The notes beneath the pieces were generated by a model. That model saw nothing but the letters and a program-made list of their open reading frames with translations, had not been told where the DNA came from and searched no databases. A program made the translations under genes and the position numbers. Shown here one piece after another: positions 46,722-55,113 of a stretch of 64,000 nucleotides of DNA. Each line of letters opens with the position of its first letter. Position 1 is the first letter of the stretch. The stretch is from Frigoribacterium faeni. GTDB lineage: Bacteria > Actinomycetota > Actinomycetes > Actinomycetales > Microbacteriaceae. The stretch covers positions 42,526 to 106,525 of the forward strand of contig NZ_BJUV01000009.1 in assembly GCF_007988805.1 (NCBI RefSeq), written 5' to 3'.

Positions 46722-47235
46722 CGCGTTCCGTGCACCGCACCGCACCGCGTTCCGTGCACCGCACCGGATTCCGCGCACTGCACCGCGTTCCGTGCACCGC
46801 ACCGGAACTAGTCGCGGTGCCGTGCCCGACACGCGGTGCAAAGCGTCCGCAGGATCGGCCGCATCGCTCGATCCGTGCGATAACCCGCCGCATCGCGTGC
46901 CGTGCACCGCACCGTGTTCCGTGCACCGCACCGGAACTAGTCGCGGCGTAGTGCCCGACACGCGGTGCAAAGCGCCCACGGGTTCGGCCGCATCGCTCGA
47001 TCCGCGCGATAACCCGCCGCACCGCGTTCCGTGCGCTGCACCGCGTTCCGCGCACCGCACCGGATTCCGCGCACTGCACCGAAACTAGCCACGGCGCAGT
47101 GCTCGAGATGCGGTGCGGTGGTTTTCCGCGGCGGACGACCGGGCCCGTCCGCGCGGCGCCGGCGGGAGCGCGCCGCACCGCGTTCCGTGCACGGCACCGG
47201 AACGAGATGCGATGCGGTGCACGGAATGCGGTGCG
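46722..47235. repeat. Array 1 of 19-bp repeats with 129-bp higher-order duplication
   Basis: Plus-strand units of CGCGTTCCGTGCACCGCAC or close variants at 46722-46740, (CGCAC insert) 46746-46764, 46765-46783, 46784-46802, 46894-46912, 46913-46931, 47023-47041, 47042-47060 and 47061-47079. Two consecutive 129-bp blocks (46803-46931 and 46932-47060) differ at about 14 sites by hand alignment; each starts CGGAACTAGTCGCGG and ends with 19-bp units. A third start (CGAAACTAG) is at 47080. The whole gap between the mycoredoxin and VOC genes is filled by it; I see no gene. Confidence 0.85.
47174..47235 (-). terminator. Hairpin from two opposed repeat units
   Basis: CGCACCGCGTTCCGTGCAC (47174-47192) and GTGCACGGAATGCGGTGCG (47217-47235) pair over 19 bp with one mismatch and a 24-nt loop, 21 nt past the VOC stop. 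It probably ends VOC transcripts. Confidence 0.55.
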
Positions 47236-47256
47236 ACAGCGTCCGCGGGTGACGCC

Positions 47257-47652
47257 TCAGCTCTGGGCGGGCGGCGCGAAGAACTCGATCTGGTTGCCGT
47301 CGAGGTCCTTGATCATCAGGGCGTGGCCGAAGTCGACGTCCTGCAGGTCGGATTCGATCCCGACCGACGTGGCGTGCTCCTGCCAGGCGACGATTCCCTC
47401 GCGGTCGGCGACGGCCAACCCGATGTGGTCGAGTCCGGGCACGGTCGGGTCGAACGACGCCGAGGAGCCGTCGGAGTACGCGGTCACTCCCAGGATCTGT
47501 CCGTTGCCGACGGAGAAGATCCGACGGTCGAGGCCATCGAGCTCGATGCGCCCGACCGGGCCGGCGCCCAGCAGCTTCTCGTAGAAGGCGAGGCTCGCTT
47601 CGAGGTCGGAGACGGTGATGGCGACGTGGGCGTAGCCGGAGAGTTCGGGCAT
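47257..47652 (-). CDS. VOC (glyoxalase-like) family protein
   Basis: 131 aa, a pair of beta-alpha-beta-beta-beta units. Possible metal ligands are in YAHVAITVSDLEASLAFYEKLLG, GLDHIGLAVADRE and the C-terminal IKDLDGNQIEFFAPP, which is typical of glyoxalase/dioxygenase-type VOC proteins. Substrate unknown. AAGGAG precedes ATG 47652. It lies between array 1 and the divergent AbiEi-like gene. Confidence 0.9.
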   Translation of the reverse strand: MPELSGYAHVAITVSDLEASLAFYEKLLGAGPVGRIELDGLDRRIFSVGNGQILGVTAYSDGSSASFDPTVPGLDHIGLAVADREGIVAWQEHATSVGIESDLQDVDFGHALMIKDLDGNQIEFFAPPAQS

Positions 47653-47804
47653 GGGAGGCTCCTTCGGTGGTCGGGATTCTCCATCCACCGAACTCGCCCT
47701 CGCTGAGAGGCCTCTCTCCTCCCCCGACGGCGCGTCCCCCGACCGGTCCACCGATCCACCGAGGAGGCGCGTCCCAGGATCGCATGGTCGGCACCATGTC
47801 CTGC

Positions 47805-48752
47805 ATGACCGATCTCGATCTCCGCGCCCTCCTCATCCAGTCGCGATTCGACGACCCGTCGGAGCGGCGGGCGCACGCACGCGGTGAGCTGGTGCGCGTC
47901 GCGCCCGGCCGTTACGTCGAGTCGACCGCGTGGGCCGGGCTGCGCTACGAAGAGCGACATGCCTCCCGTGTCGTCGCCGAACTGGGGAGACTCAGCACCG
48001 ATGTCGTGGTGTCGCACGTATCGGCGGCGGCCCTGTGGGGCATGCCTCTGATCGGTCGGCTTCCCGGACGGGTCGAGACCACCGATCCGAGCCGAGTGAG
48101 GACGCACACGGGCACTCACGTCACGAAGTACGCTGCCTCGCTCCGTGACTCGGATTACACGGTCCGGCACGGCCTCCTCGTCACCTCCCCTGCCCGGACG
48201 GCCGTCGACGTCGCTCTGTCGAGCTCGCGCGGGCAGGCGGTCGCGCTCCTCGACTACTGCTTGCGAACGGGACTGTGCACGATCGCCGAGTTCCGCGAGT
48301 GTCTCGATCAGCGGGACAGGACTCGGGGCCGAGCTCGCGCCTCCTGGGTCGGGGACTTCGCGAGTCCGTTGACGGGTTCGGCCGGCGAGTCCGTACAGCG
48401 GGTCACGATGGACGGGCTGGGGTTCCCGCCGCCGCAACTCCAGTGTCGCCACGAGGACGACGACGGCCTCATCGGCTTCACGGACTTCGGGTGGGGGCGC
48501 TTCGGGGTCTACGGCGAGTTCGACGGATTCGTGAAGTACCTCGACCGAGAGATGCGGCACGGGCTGACGGCGGAGGAGATCGTCGTGCTCGAGAAGATCC
48601 GGGAGGACCGCATCCGCGCCCTGGACCACGTGAGCGCCGTGACGCGCACGATCTGGCGTGACTTCGCGACGCCCCAGAAGATCGCGGCGCGTCTGGAACG
48701 CGCGGGGGTGCCACGGGTCCGCACCGCCTATCGGTCGCTGCACCGAGACTAG
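47805..48752 (+). CDS. AbiEi-antitoxin-domain-like protein
   Basis: 315 aa. Resembles the common actinobacterial proteins annotated as type IV antitoxin AbiEi-domain with an endonuclease-like C-terminal part: winged-helix-like start (LVRVAPGRYVESTAWAGL), VVSHVSAAALWGMPL, YTVRHGLLVTSPARTAVDVAL, then ESVQRVTMDGLGFPPPQLQ...GEFDGFVKY. No AbiEii toxin is adjacent, so an antitoxin role is doubtful. In-frame ATGs at 47784 and 47796 are alternatives. The last codons and the TAG stop coincide with a repeat-2 box (CACCGAGACTAGACGCGG). Confidence 0.75.
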   Translation: MTDLDLRALLIQSRFDDPSERRAHARGELVRVAPGRYVESTAWAGLRYEERHASRVVAELGRLSTDVVVSHVSAAALWGMPLIGRLPGRVETTDPSRVRTHTGTHVTKYAASLRDSDYTVRHGLLVTSPARTAVDVALSSSRGQAVALLDYCLRTGLCTIAEFRECLDQRDRTRGRARASWVGDFASPLTGSAGESVQRVTMDGLGFPPPQLQCRHEDDDGLIGFTDFGWGRFGVYGEFDGFVKYLDREMRHGLTAEEIVVLEKIREDRIRALDHVSAVTRTIWRDFATPQKIAARLERAGVPRVRTAYRSLHRD

Positions 48753-48765
48753 ACGCGGCGCCGTG

Positions 48766-49265
48766 CACGGAATGTGGTGCGACGTGGTGCCGCGACGGGC
48801 CGTGCCCGCCGACCGGGCGGCCCCATCCGGGCCGGGCCGGGCGAGAAGGCGACCACGGCACTGCACCGCGTTCCGCTCGGCGCACCGGAACTCGACGAGG
48901 TGCAGCGCACGGAACGCGGCGCGACACGTCCGCACCGCGTTTCGGGCAGCGCACCGCGACTAGACGCGGTGCGGTGTGCGGAACGCGGTGCGGAGAGCGC
49001 AACCTGGCGCGGCGCGCGGGACGCGATGCGGTGTGCGGAACGCGGTGAGGTGTGTGGGACGCGGTGAGGTGTGTGGGACGCGGTGCGGCGCACGGAACGC
49101 GGTGCGTTGCACGACGCGCGGTGCGGCGTACGGAACGCGGTGCGGTGTACGGGACGCGGTGCGACACGTCCGCACCGCGTTCCGGGCAGCACACCGGGAC
49201 TAGACGCGGTGCGGCGCGCGGGACGCGGCGCGGCGCACGACACGCGGTGCGGTGGGCAGCGCTCG
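48766..49265. repeat. Array 2: ten in-phase 19-bp units plus flanking copies
   Basis: Ten head-to-tail 19-bp units run from 48969 to 49158 without a gap in phase (for example GTGCGGCGCACGGAACGCG at 49083-49101), three more at 49209-49265. They are the reverse complement of array 1 units. A block of about 72 bp beginning GCGACACGTCCGCACCGCGT is repeated at 48921 and 49161, each with an ACTAG box. The array fills the space between the convergent AbiEi-like and helicase genes; no gene is seen. Confidence 0.85.
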
Positions 49266-49277
49266 GCGCAGCGCGGG

Positions 49278-51410
49278 CTAGCGCTCGAGCGCCTCGGTCA
49301 GCAGCGCGATCAGCGCGTCGAGCTGCACGTCGGTGGAGGCCGCGATCTCGCTGTCGTCGCCGTCGAGCGCGCGCGCCGCGAGGCCCGCCTTGCTGTCGAT
49401 CAGCTCGGCGATCTTCGTGTCGATCGTCTGCGCCGCGATGACCCGCCAGGCCGTGACCGGCTCCTCCTGCCCGATGCGGTGGACGCGGTCGATCGCCTGG
49501 GTCTGCTCCGCGTCGGTCCACGACAGCTCGGCCAGGACGACGTTCGACGCCACCTGCAGGTTCAGCCCCACGCCGGCCGCGGTCAGCGAGCAGACCACGA
49601 CCGAGACCTCGGGGTCGTTCACGAAGGCGTCGATCTGACGCTGGCGGACGGCCGGGCTCTGATCGCCCCGGATCGACGAGTACCTGATGCCGCGCTTCGC
49701 GAACGTCGCCTCGGCCGTGTCCATGACGTCGATGTGCTTCGCGAAGAAGACGACCTTGCCCACGTTGCGCGCCAGCTGAGCCGTGTAGTCGGCTGCCAGT
49801 CCGGCCTTGGCCTGACCGATGCGGCGCACCATGCTGAACACGTTCTCGCCGGACGACGCGGAACGCGAGTCCTCGAGCTCCCACTTGGCGACCTGGCGGA
49901 CGAGGTCGTGGTCGACGCCGTCGACGCGGACCCCGGAGGTGCGGGTCGCCAGGGCGGTGCGGTACCGCTCGACGAGACGGCGGGCCAGTTCGCGCTCGGC
50001 CTCGCGGATGGAACGACCGACCTCGTCGTCGAGCTCGACCGGGAGGTCGGCGACGCGACGGGCGGGGATGTCGGCGGCGACGTCGACCTTGCGGCGGCGC
50101 ACGATGCCCATGTCGATGACGATCTCGCGGGCGGACGAGAAGAACCCGGGGTCGGCCGGGGTCAGCCCGGCGTCCTCGAGCTGCTCCATCAGTTCGGCGT
50201 TGGGCTTCTTGTCGCCGATCCAGCCGAGGAACTCCCAGATGGCGCGGAAGTCCTCGATGTCGTTGATCAACGGCGTTCCCGTGAGCGCCATCAGCAGGGG
50301 GTGCGCCGTGCGCTGGCGGATCCGCTGCGACAGCTGCATGACGTGCCGCGAACGCTGCGACTCCTTGTTCTTGATGAAGTGCGCCTCGTCGACGATCATG
50401 CCCTTGAAGCCGAGGTCGCCGAGCCAGCCGACGTGACGGTCGAGCACCTCGTAGTTGACGATGACGACGTCCGCGAACGCGTCGAGGTTCTCGCCGTCGC
50501 CGTGGATGACCGTGGCGCTGCGGGTCGGCGTCCAGAGCTGGACCTCGCGGGCCCAGTTCGTCTTGACGACGTTCGGCACGACCACGAGCAGCGGGTACGC
50601 GTCGGCCGCCTGGGCGGCGAGCAGCGACTGGGCCGTCTTGCCGAGACCGGGCTCGTCGGCCAGGAGGTAGGTGCGGTGACCCTGGCGGGCGGACTCGACC
50701 AGCTGCGCCTGGTGCCGCATGAGCGTCGCGCCGGCCGGGGCGTCCACCGTGGTGGGGTCGGGCAGCGGCATGCAGGCGGGCCCCCCGCCGGCGCCGTACT
50801 CGAACGACTTGAACAGGGGTCCGAAGAGCTCCCAGTTGGCGAGGCGGACCGGGTGCGCCTCGCGGGCGACCTCGGCGAGCGAGAAGTCGGGGGCGAGGAA
50901 CGGGTTCGCGAGCTGACGGGAGACCACCGACTGCGGGACGACCTGGCGCTCGGACACCACGGGCGCCGGCGCCTTCTCGGTGACGATGACGAGCTCCTCG
51001 GGTGCGAGCTCGAGCCCCGCCGACATCTGCATGTCGCGCTTCAGGGCCTTGGCGGTCTCGGAGACGACGGCGTCCTCGCCGAGCAGCGCGATCAGCGAGG
51101 TGTCGCGGGCGGCGGTCTTCGCCAGGATCTGCGCCACGCCGTCGAGCCGCTTCATCTGCTCGGCTCGCTCGGAGTCGCTGATCGCCTTGTCGACCTTGAC
51201 CCGCGCCCGCTCCTCGCGCATGAGGAGGGCGATCACCTGGAACTTGGTGCGCGACGAGGGCTTCACCTGGCCCCGCTGGGCGGCCGCCTCGACCTCGCGG
51301 ACGGCGCGGGCGAGGACGGGGATCAGCCCGTCGTTGTCGACGTCGCGCCGACGGTGCGATCGCTGAGCGGTGCGGGTTCCGCCCGATTGACGTTGGCCTG
51401 GTCGAGCCAA
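49278..51410 (-). CDS. SNF2-family helicase
   Basis: 710 aa. SNF2/Rad54-type ATPase: Walker A LADEPGLGKTAQSLL, DEAH in IVDEAHFIKNKESQ, motif III ALTGTPLIND, and the second RecA lobe ending DRVHRIGQEEPVTAWRV. An N-terminal region of about 220 residues has no known domain to my eye. TTG start chosen for GAGGAGGAG at good distance. TAAACT (51661-51666, minus strand) is a possible -10, which would give a 240-nt leader. Role in chromatin-like remodelling or repair is not defined for bacteria. Confidence 0.9.
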   Translation of the reverse strand: MARPGQRQSGGTRTAQRSHRRRDVDNDGLIPVLARAVREVEAAAQRGQVKPSSRTKFQVIALLMREERARVKVDKAISDSERAEQMKRLDGVAQILAKTAARDTSLIALLGEDAVVSETAKALKRDMQMSAGLELAPEELVIVTEKAPAPVVSERQVVPQSVVSRQLANPFLAPDFSLAEVAREAHPVRLANWELFGPLFKSFEYGAGGGPACMPLPDPTTVDAPAGATLMRHQAQLVESARQGHRTYLLADEPGLGKTAQSLLAAQAADAYPLLVVVPNVVKTNWAREVQLWTPTRSATVIHGDGENLDAFADVVIVNYEVLDRHVGWLGDLGFKGMIVDEAHFIKNKESQRSRHVMQLSQRIRQRTAHPLLMALTGTPLINDIEDFRAIWEFLGWIGDKKPNAELMEQLEDAGLTPADPGFFSSAREIVIDMGIVRRRKVDVAADIPARRVADLPVELDDEVGRSIREAERELARRLVERYRTALATRTSGVRVDGVDHDLVRQVAKWELEDSRSASSGENVFSMVRRIGQAKAGLAADYTAQLARNVGKVVFFAKHIDVMDTAEATFAKRGIRYSSIRGDQSPAVRQRQIDAFVNDPEVSVVVCSLTAAGVGLNLQVASNVVLAELSWTDAEQTQAIDRVHRIGQEEPVTAWRVIAAQTIDTKIAELIDSKAGLAARALDGDDSEIAASTDVQLDALIALLTEALER

Positions 51411-51719
51411 GGCTCCTCCTCGTGGTCGACGCGGACGCCGACGGTGCTGTGCCGTCGGGACGACGGCGATGCGATGCCGGGCGGCGCTCGATGCGCTCGA
51501 CCATGCTCGCGGTGGGGCTGGACGTGGGTGCAGCTGTGGTGTCCGCAGAGAGACGGCTCACCACGCCAGGTCGGGATCGACGGGCACGAGCGGACCGGAC
51601 GAGGACGGGGCCTCGTGGCGGGCCGGGTCGAACGACGACGCGGGCGGTGATGCTGCGGTCAGTTTACGCGCACCGGAGGGTCGGACGCCACCCGCGCCTC
51701 CCCGTGTGTCGGACCCGCG
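51411..51719. other. Leader region of the SNF2 helicase gene
   Basis: 309 bases between two minus-strand genes. It contains a possible -10 TAAACT at 51666-51661 and one CCGCGCCTC motif at 51692-51700. No convincing gene; the open frames here are shadows. Confidence 0.5.
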
Positions 51720-52928
51720 TCAGCCCTCGCCCCGCGACCTCGACCACAGCGTGCCGCTCGCGGCGCCGATGAGCTGGACGGCCTTGCGCCGACCGGAGTC
51801 GGTGCCGAGCGTCGCCTGGCCGCCGGCGTGGGCCAGCAGCTGCGACGCGACGGCCGGAGCGAGTCGGTCCGCCCAGAGGGGAGCCCGCTCGGACCACACC
51901 CGGGTGACCTCGTCGGCGAGACGTTCGCAGGCCCGGGCCTCGGCCTCGTCGCCGTTGCCGCGATGCCACTGCCCCGTCACGACCAGATGCGCCACGAGGG
52001 CGGCCGCGTCGCGGGCGGGGTGTCCGACCCCGGCCGTGTCGATGTCGAGCAGACCCGTCACCCGCCAGGGCTCGTCGGGATCGACGAAGAGCTGCTCGAG
52101 GTGGAGGTCGCCGTGGATGACCGTGAGCGGATCGCCGATCCAGCTCAGCCGCCGCCGCTCGATCTCGTCGTAGAGGGCGTCGATCTCCCCGGCGTTCTGC
52201 GGCAAGGCCGTGCGGAGCGTTCCCCTGTGCCAGGCCCCGTGGTCGAGGGCGTCGGACTGCGCCGGGGTGCTCACCGGGACGCTGGTGGTCAGTCGGCCGA
52301 TCTCGGCGATCTGCTCGACGAAACGCGGGTCGTCGGCGAACTCGAGCACGTGCTTGCCCGCCGGGACGCCGGCGACCCGCTCGAGCACGAGCAGCCCGTC
52401 CGCGCGTGACGCCAGCACCGTCGGGACGGGCACGCCCTGGCCGAGGAACGCCGCGTGCAGCGCGACGATCGGAGCGACGCGATCGGGACGGATGACCTTG
52501 AGGAAGAGCGTCGCCTCGGGCGAGTCGAGCCGGACGACGGCGCGCTTGCCGGGCCGGTAGGCGGCGACGCTCAGCACCGGGGCCGTGACGACGATGCCGA
52601 GGGCGGCCAACGACTCGACCACCCGGTCGGGGAACGTCACCCCGGCGAGCGCCGGCAGCATCGGGTCGGCGGGGTACGCCCAGACGGCGAGGGGCTGGCC
52701 GGTGACCGGGTCGCGGGTGAGCACCGACGACCCGTCGACCGCCCGGGCGTCGGTGTCGATGAAGGTGAGGACCGTGGCGGTCGTCCCGACGGAGTCGACG
52801 GTGTCGACCTCGTAGCCGTAGAGGAATCCGCTGCCCGAGGGCTCGACGGAGTGCGGCCGGAACGAGACGACGGTCACGCCGGAGTTCGCGAACGCCGCAG
52901 GGAGTACCTCAGCCGAGTTGGGCCACAC
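51720..52928 (-). CDS. Aminoglycoside phosphotransferase-fold kinase
   Basis: 402 aa. APH/choline-kinase fold with VIHGDLHLEQLFVD (catalytic Asp) and LLDIDTAGVGHPARD (metal Asp). N-terminal region (about 1-110) precedes the kinase lobe. Substrate unknown; antibiotic resistance should not be inferred from the fold. GTG start; divergent from the FUSC gene. Confidence 0.85.
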   Translation of the reverse strand: MWPNSAEVLPAAFANSGVTVVSFRPHSVEPSGSGFLYGYEVDTVDSVGTTATVLTFIDTDARAVDGSSVLTRDPVTGQPLAVWAYPADPMLPALAGVTFPDRVVESLAALGIVVTAPVLSVAAYRPGKRAVVRLDSPEATLFLKVIRPDRVAPIVALHAAFLGQGVPVPTVLASRADGLLVLERVAGVPAGKHVLEFADDPRFVEQIAEIGRLTTSVPVSTPAQSDALDHGAWHRGTLRTALPQNAGEIDALYDEIERRRLSWIGDPLTVIHGDLHLEQLFVDPDEPWRVTGLLDIDTAGVGHPARDAAALVAHLVVTGQWHRGNGDEAEARACERLADEVTRVWSERAPLWADRLAPAVASQLLAHAGGQATLGTDSGRRKAVQLIGAASGTLWSRSRGEG

Positions 52929-52998
52929 CCCGACAGTGAAGCAGCAGCGGCCCGTCGCTCCCGTGGGCCGGGCCGCGCGGTGACCGAATCGTGACCGT

Positions 52999-53004
52999 TA
53001 GTCT
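52999..53004 (+). promoter_or_regulatory. -10 box of the FUSC leader
   Basis: TAGTCT lies 6 nt before GTG 53011, the start of the first micro-ORF. The FUSC ATG is 52 nt downstream, so this box would give a leaderless micro-ORF, not a leaderless FUSC. Confidence 0.5.
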
Positions 53005-53010
53005 GGATTC

Positions 53011-53060
53011 GTGGACGGACGGGGCGCGTGACGGGTCGAGGCGCGGGTCGGGGCGCATGA
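53011..53060 (+). other. Two chained micro-ORFs before FUSC
   Basis: Micro-ORF 1 (53011-53031) encodes MDGRGA and ends in TGA that overlaps GTG 53028 (GTGA). Micro-ORF 2 (53028-53060) encodes MTGRGAGRGA and ends in TGA that overlaps the FUSC ATG 53057 (ATGA). Both peptides are Gly/Arg/Ala-rich. See findings. Confidence 0.45.
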
Positions 53061-54115
53061 GGATCGTCTCGCGCATCCGCCAGACGAAGCGCACCCCTCT
53101 CCTCCAGGTCGTGAAGACCTCGGCCGCCGTGATCGCGGCGTGGTTCGCGTCGGTGGCCCTGCTGCAGCAGCCCCTGCCGATCTTCGCGGCGATAGCCGCC
53201 CTGCTCGTGGTCCTGCCGAGCGTCAACCAGTCGTTCGTCCGGGGCCTGGAGCGCAGCGTCGGGGTGATCGCCGGGGTGCTCATCGCGTTCGCCGCCGGCC
53301 AGGTGTTCGGCGACGCGACCTGGATCGTCCTCGTCATCGTCGTCGTCAGCCTCCTCGTCGCCTGGGCGTTCCGGCTGACCCCGAGCTCGGCGAACCAGGT
53401 GCCGATCTCGGCGATGCTCGTGCTGGCGATCGGGGCGCAGACGCCCGACTACGCCCTCGACCGGGTGCTCGAGACCGTGATCGGCGCGGCCATCGCCCTC
53501 GCGATCAACGCCCTGATCGTGCCCCCCGTGCTGCTGGCGCCGGCGCATCTCGCGGTCGGTCGGCTGGCTCGCGACATCGCCTCGGTGCTCGACGAGACGG
53601 CGGCGACGCTGGCCGAGCCCTCCGACCACGACCGGCTCGACGCCGCCCTGGCCGACGCCAGAGCCCTGCGCGCCAGCCAGTCCCGTGCCGTCGCGGCCGT
53701 CACGGCGGGCGACGAGAGCCTGCAGCTGAACCCGCGCGCCAGTCGCAACCGCTCGGTGCTCGAGGCCGACGGCGCCCTGCTCGACCGGCTCACCGTCGTG
53801 GTCAACCGCGTCGTCGGCATGGTGCGGTCGGTCCACGACAACTACGACGCGAGCCTCGCCGACGACCCCGTCGTGCAGGACATCGCGCGCGACCTCCGTC
53901 GCGCGGCCCACGACGTGCGTCTCCTGGCGAGGAGCACCGAGGAGGCGCGGCCCGGTCCCGCAGACCCGGCCGACTCGACGAGGTCGACCGCCCCCGACGA
54001 CGCCCCGGCTCTGACCGCTCCCATCCGGGTGCTGCGACCGGACCCCGACAACTGGGTGCTGGTCGGCTCCCTCCTGGAGGACCTGCGGCGCGTCCGCGAG
54101 GAGATCATCGGCTAG
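53057..54115 (+). CDS. FUSC family membrane protein
   Basis: 352 aa. Six closely spaced membrane helices in the first 155 residues (VVKTSAAVIAAWFASVALLQQPLPIFAAIAALLVV onward) and a cytoplasmic helical part, as in the FUSC/aromatic acid exporter group. Likely an exporter half; substrate unknown. ATG 53057 overlaps a micro-ORF stop; an in-frame GTG at 52991 would add 22 residues but lies before the TAGTCT box. The stop TAG starts the -10 box of the next gene. Confidence 0.85.
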   Translation: MRIVSRIRQTKRTPLLQVVKTSAAVIAAWFASVALLQQPLPIFAAIAALLVVLPSVNQSFVRGLERSVGVIAGVLIAFAAGQVFGDATWIVLVIVVVSLLVAWAFRLTPSSANQVPISAMLVLAIGAQTPDYALDRVLETVIGAAIALAINALIVPPVLLAPAHLAVGRLARDIASVLDETAATLAEPSDHDRLDAALADARALRASQSRAVAAVTAGDESLQLNPRASRNRSVLEADGALLDRLTVVVNRVVGMVRSVHDNYDASLADDPVVQDIARDLRRAAHDVRLLARSTEEARPGPADPADSTRSTAPDDAPALTAPIRVLRPDPDNWVLVGSLLEDLRRVREEIIG

Positions 54116-54124
54116 CATCCGACG

Positions 54125-55087
54125 ATGCGACGGGGCCAGGGCACGGGGGACGCGGCGGAGACGACCGCGGGCCACGACGACTACGCGCCGTTCGGCCTCG
54201 AGCGCGACCCCTCGACCTCCGGCCTCGTCCGACAGACCGTCGAGACGGCGTCGGGCCGGACCGTCGTCCACCATCGCCCCGGCGCCGACGGCCGATCCGC
54301 GGGCCGCCGCGCCACGGTGTTCCTGCACGGGGCGGCGGGGTCGTGGACGACCTGGACCCCGTTCCTCCGGGCCGCCCGGTCGATCGACGTCGAGGTCGCC
54401 CGGCCGGTGCTGATCGACCTGCCCGGCTGGGGCGCGTCGCCCGAGCCCCGCCCGGGGCTCGACGTCGACTCCGCCGCGGCCGTCGTCGTCGAGGTGACCG
54501 AGGCCCTCGGAGTCACCGAGTTCGACCTCGTCGGGCACTCGATGGGCGCGTTCGTCGGCCTGCACCTCGCCGCCCTCCGGCCCGACCTCGTGCTCTCGGT
54601 GTCGATCGTCTCGGGGACGACCTTCTCGGCGCTCGACGCCGTCGCGCATCCCGGCCGGGGTCTCCTGCGGTTGCCGGCCTTCACCCTGCTGCGCGCCGGC
54701 TTCGGGGCGCTCCCCCGCGCCTCCTCGGCCCTGCTCCGGGGCGCCGCCCGCGTGGGCCTGCTCCGGGCGCTGTCGGCCCCGGTGTTCCGGCACGTCGGAC
54801 GCGTGCCCCGGTCCGTGCTCGACTCGTTCGTCGCCGAGCTGCGGCCCCGGGGCTTCCTCGCCGCGTCACGGTCGGGCCGGACCTACGACACCGACCTGTG
54901 GCGGGGCATCGAGTGCGACGTCGCGGCGGCGGGCGGGGCCGACGACGTGTTCGCGCGACCGTCGGACCTCGACCGGCTGCGCGAGGTCGTGCCGCACGCC
55001 CGCACGACCCTCCTCGCCGACTGCGGGCACTTCGCGCACGTCGAGCGGCCGTTCGAGACGCTGAGGTTCCTCGGCTGGAGCGCCTGA
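54125..55087 (+). CDS. Alpha/beta hydrolase
   Basis: 320 aa. Nucleophile elbow GHSMG, oxyanion HGAAGS, and catalytic His in DCGHFAHVERP. Esterase/lipase-like fold; substrate unknown. TAGCAT (54113-54118) lies 6 nt before the ATG and shares the TAG with the FUSC stop. Convergent with the next hydrolase. Confidence 0.9.
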   Translation: MRRGQGTGDAAETTAGHDDYAPFGLERDPSTSGLVRQTVETASGRTVVHHRPGADGRSAGRRATVFLHGAAGSWTTWTPFLRAARSIDVEVARPVLIDLPGWGASPEPRPGLDVDSAAAVVVEVTEALGVTEFDLVGHSMGAFVGLHLAALRPDLVLSVSIVSGTTFSALDAVAHPGRGLLRLPAFTLLRAGFGALPRASSALLRGAARVGLLRALSAPVFRHVGRVPRSVLDSFVAELRPRGFLAASRSGRTYDTDLWRGIECDVAAAGGADDVFARPSDLDRLREVVPHARTTLLADCGHFAHVERPFETLRFLGWSA

Positions 55088-55113
55088 GCCGTCGGGAGAC
55101 GAGGAGGCGCGGG

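Noticed and set aside
46602..47060. Minus-strand ORF of 152 codons within array 1
   Set aside because: Its peptide is translated repeat DNA and changes frame with the 19-bp units.
47257..48752. Composite transposon bounded by inverted arrays
   Set aside because: No transposase or integrase, and no target-site duplication visible; only the repeat orientation supports it.
47805..48752. AbiE toxin-antitoxin or phage-defence locus
   Set aside because: No AbiEii nucleotidyltransferase or other defence gene is adjacent; the neighbours are a VOC protein and a helicase across a repeat array.
48969..49265. CRISPR array
   Set aside because: Units are contiguous with no unique spacers, and no cas genes are in the window.
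49278..51410. SNF2 helicase as part of a DISARM-like defence system
   Set aside because: No methyltransferase, DUF1998 or phospholipase D gene nearby; the gene stands alone.
48478..51564. Minus-strand open frame of 1028 codons
   Set aside because: It is a +1 shadow of the SNF2 helicase gene, rich in Arg/Pro/Ala, and runs on through repeat array 2; no domain is visible.
51720..52928. Aminoglycoside resistance gene
   Set aside because: Only the kinase fold supports it; the sequence resembles generic actinobacterial APH-fold kinases.
53011..53013. GTG 53011 as leaderless start of FUSC itself
   Set aside because: That frame stops after six codons; FUSC is in another frame starting at 53057.
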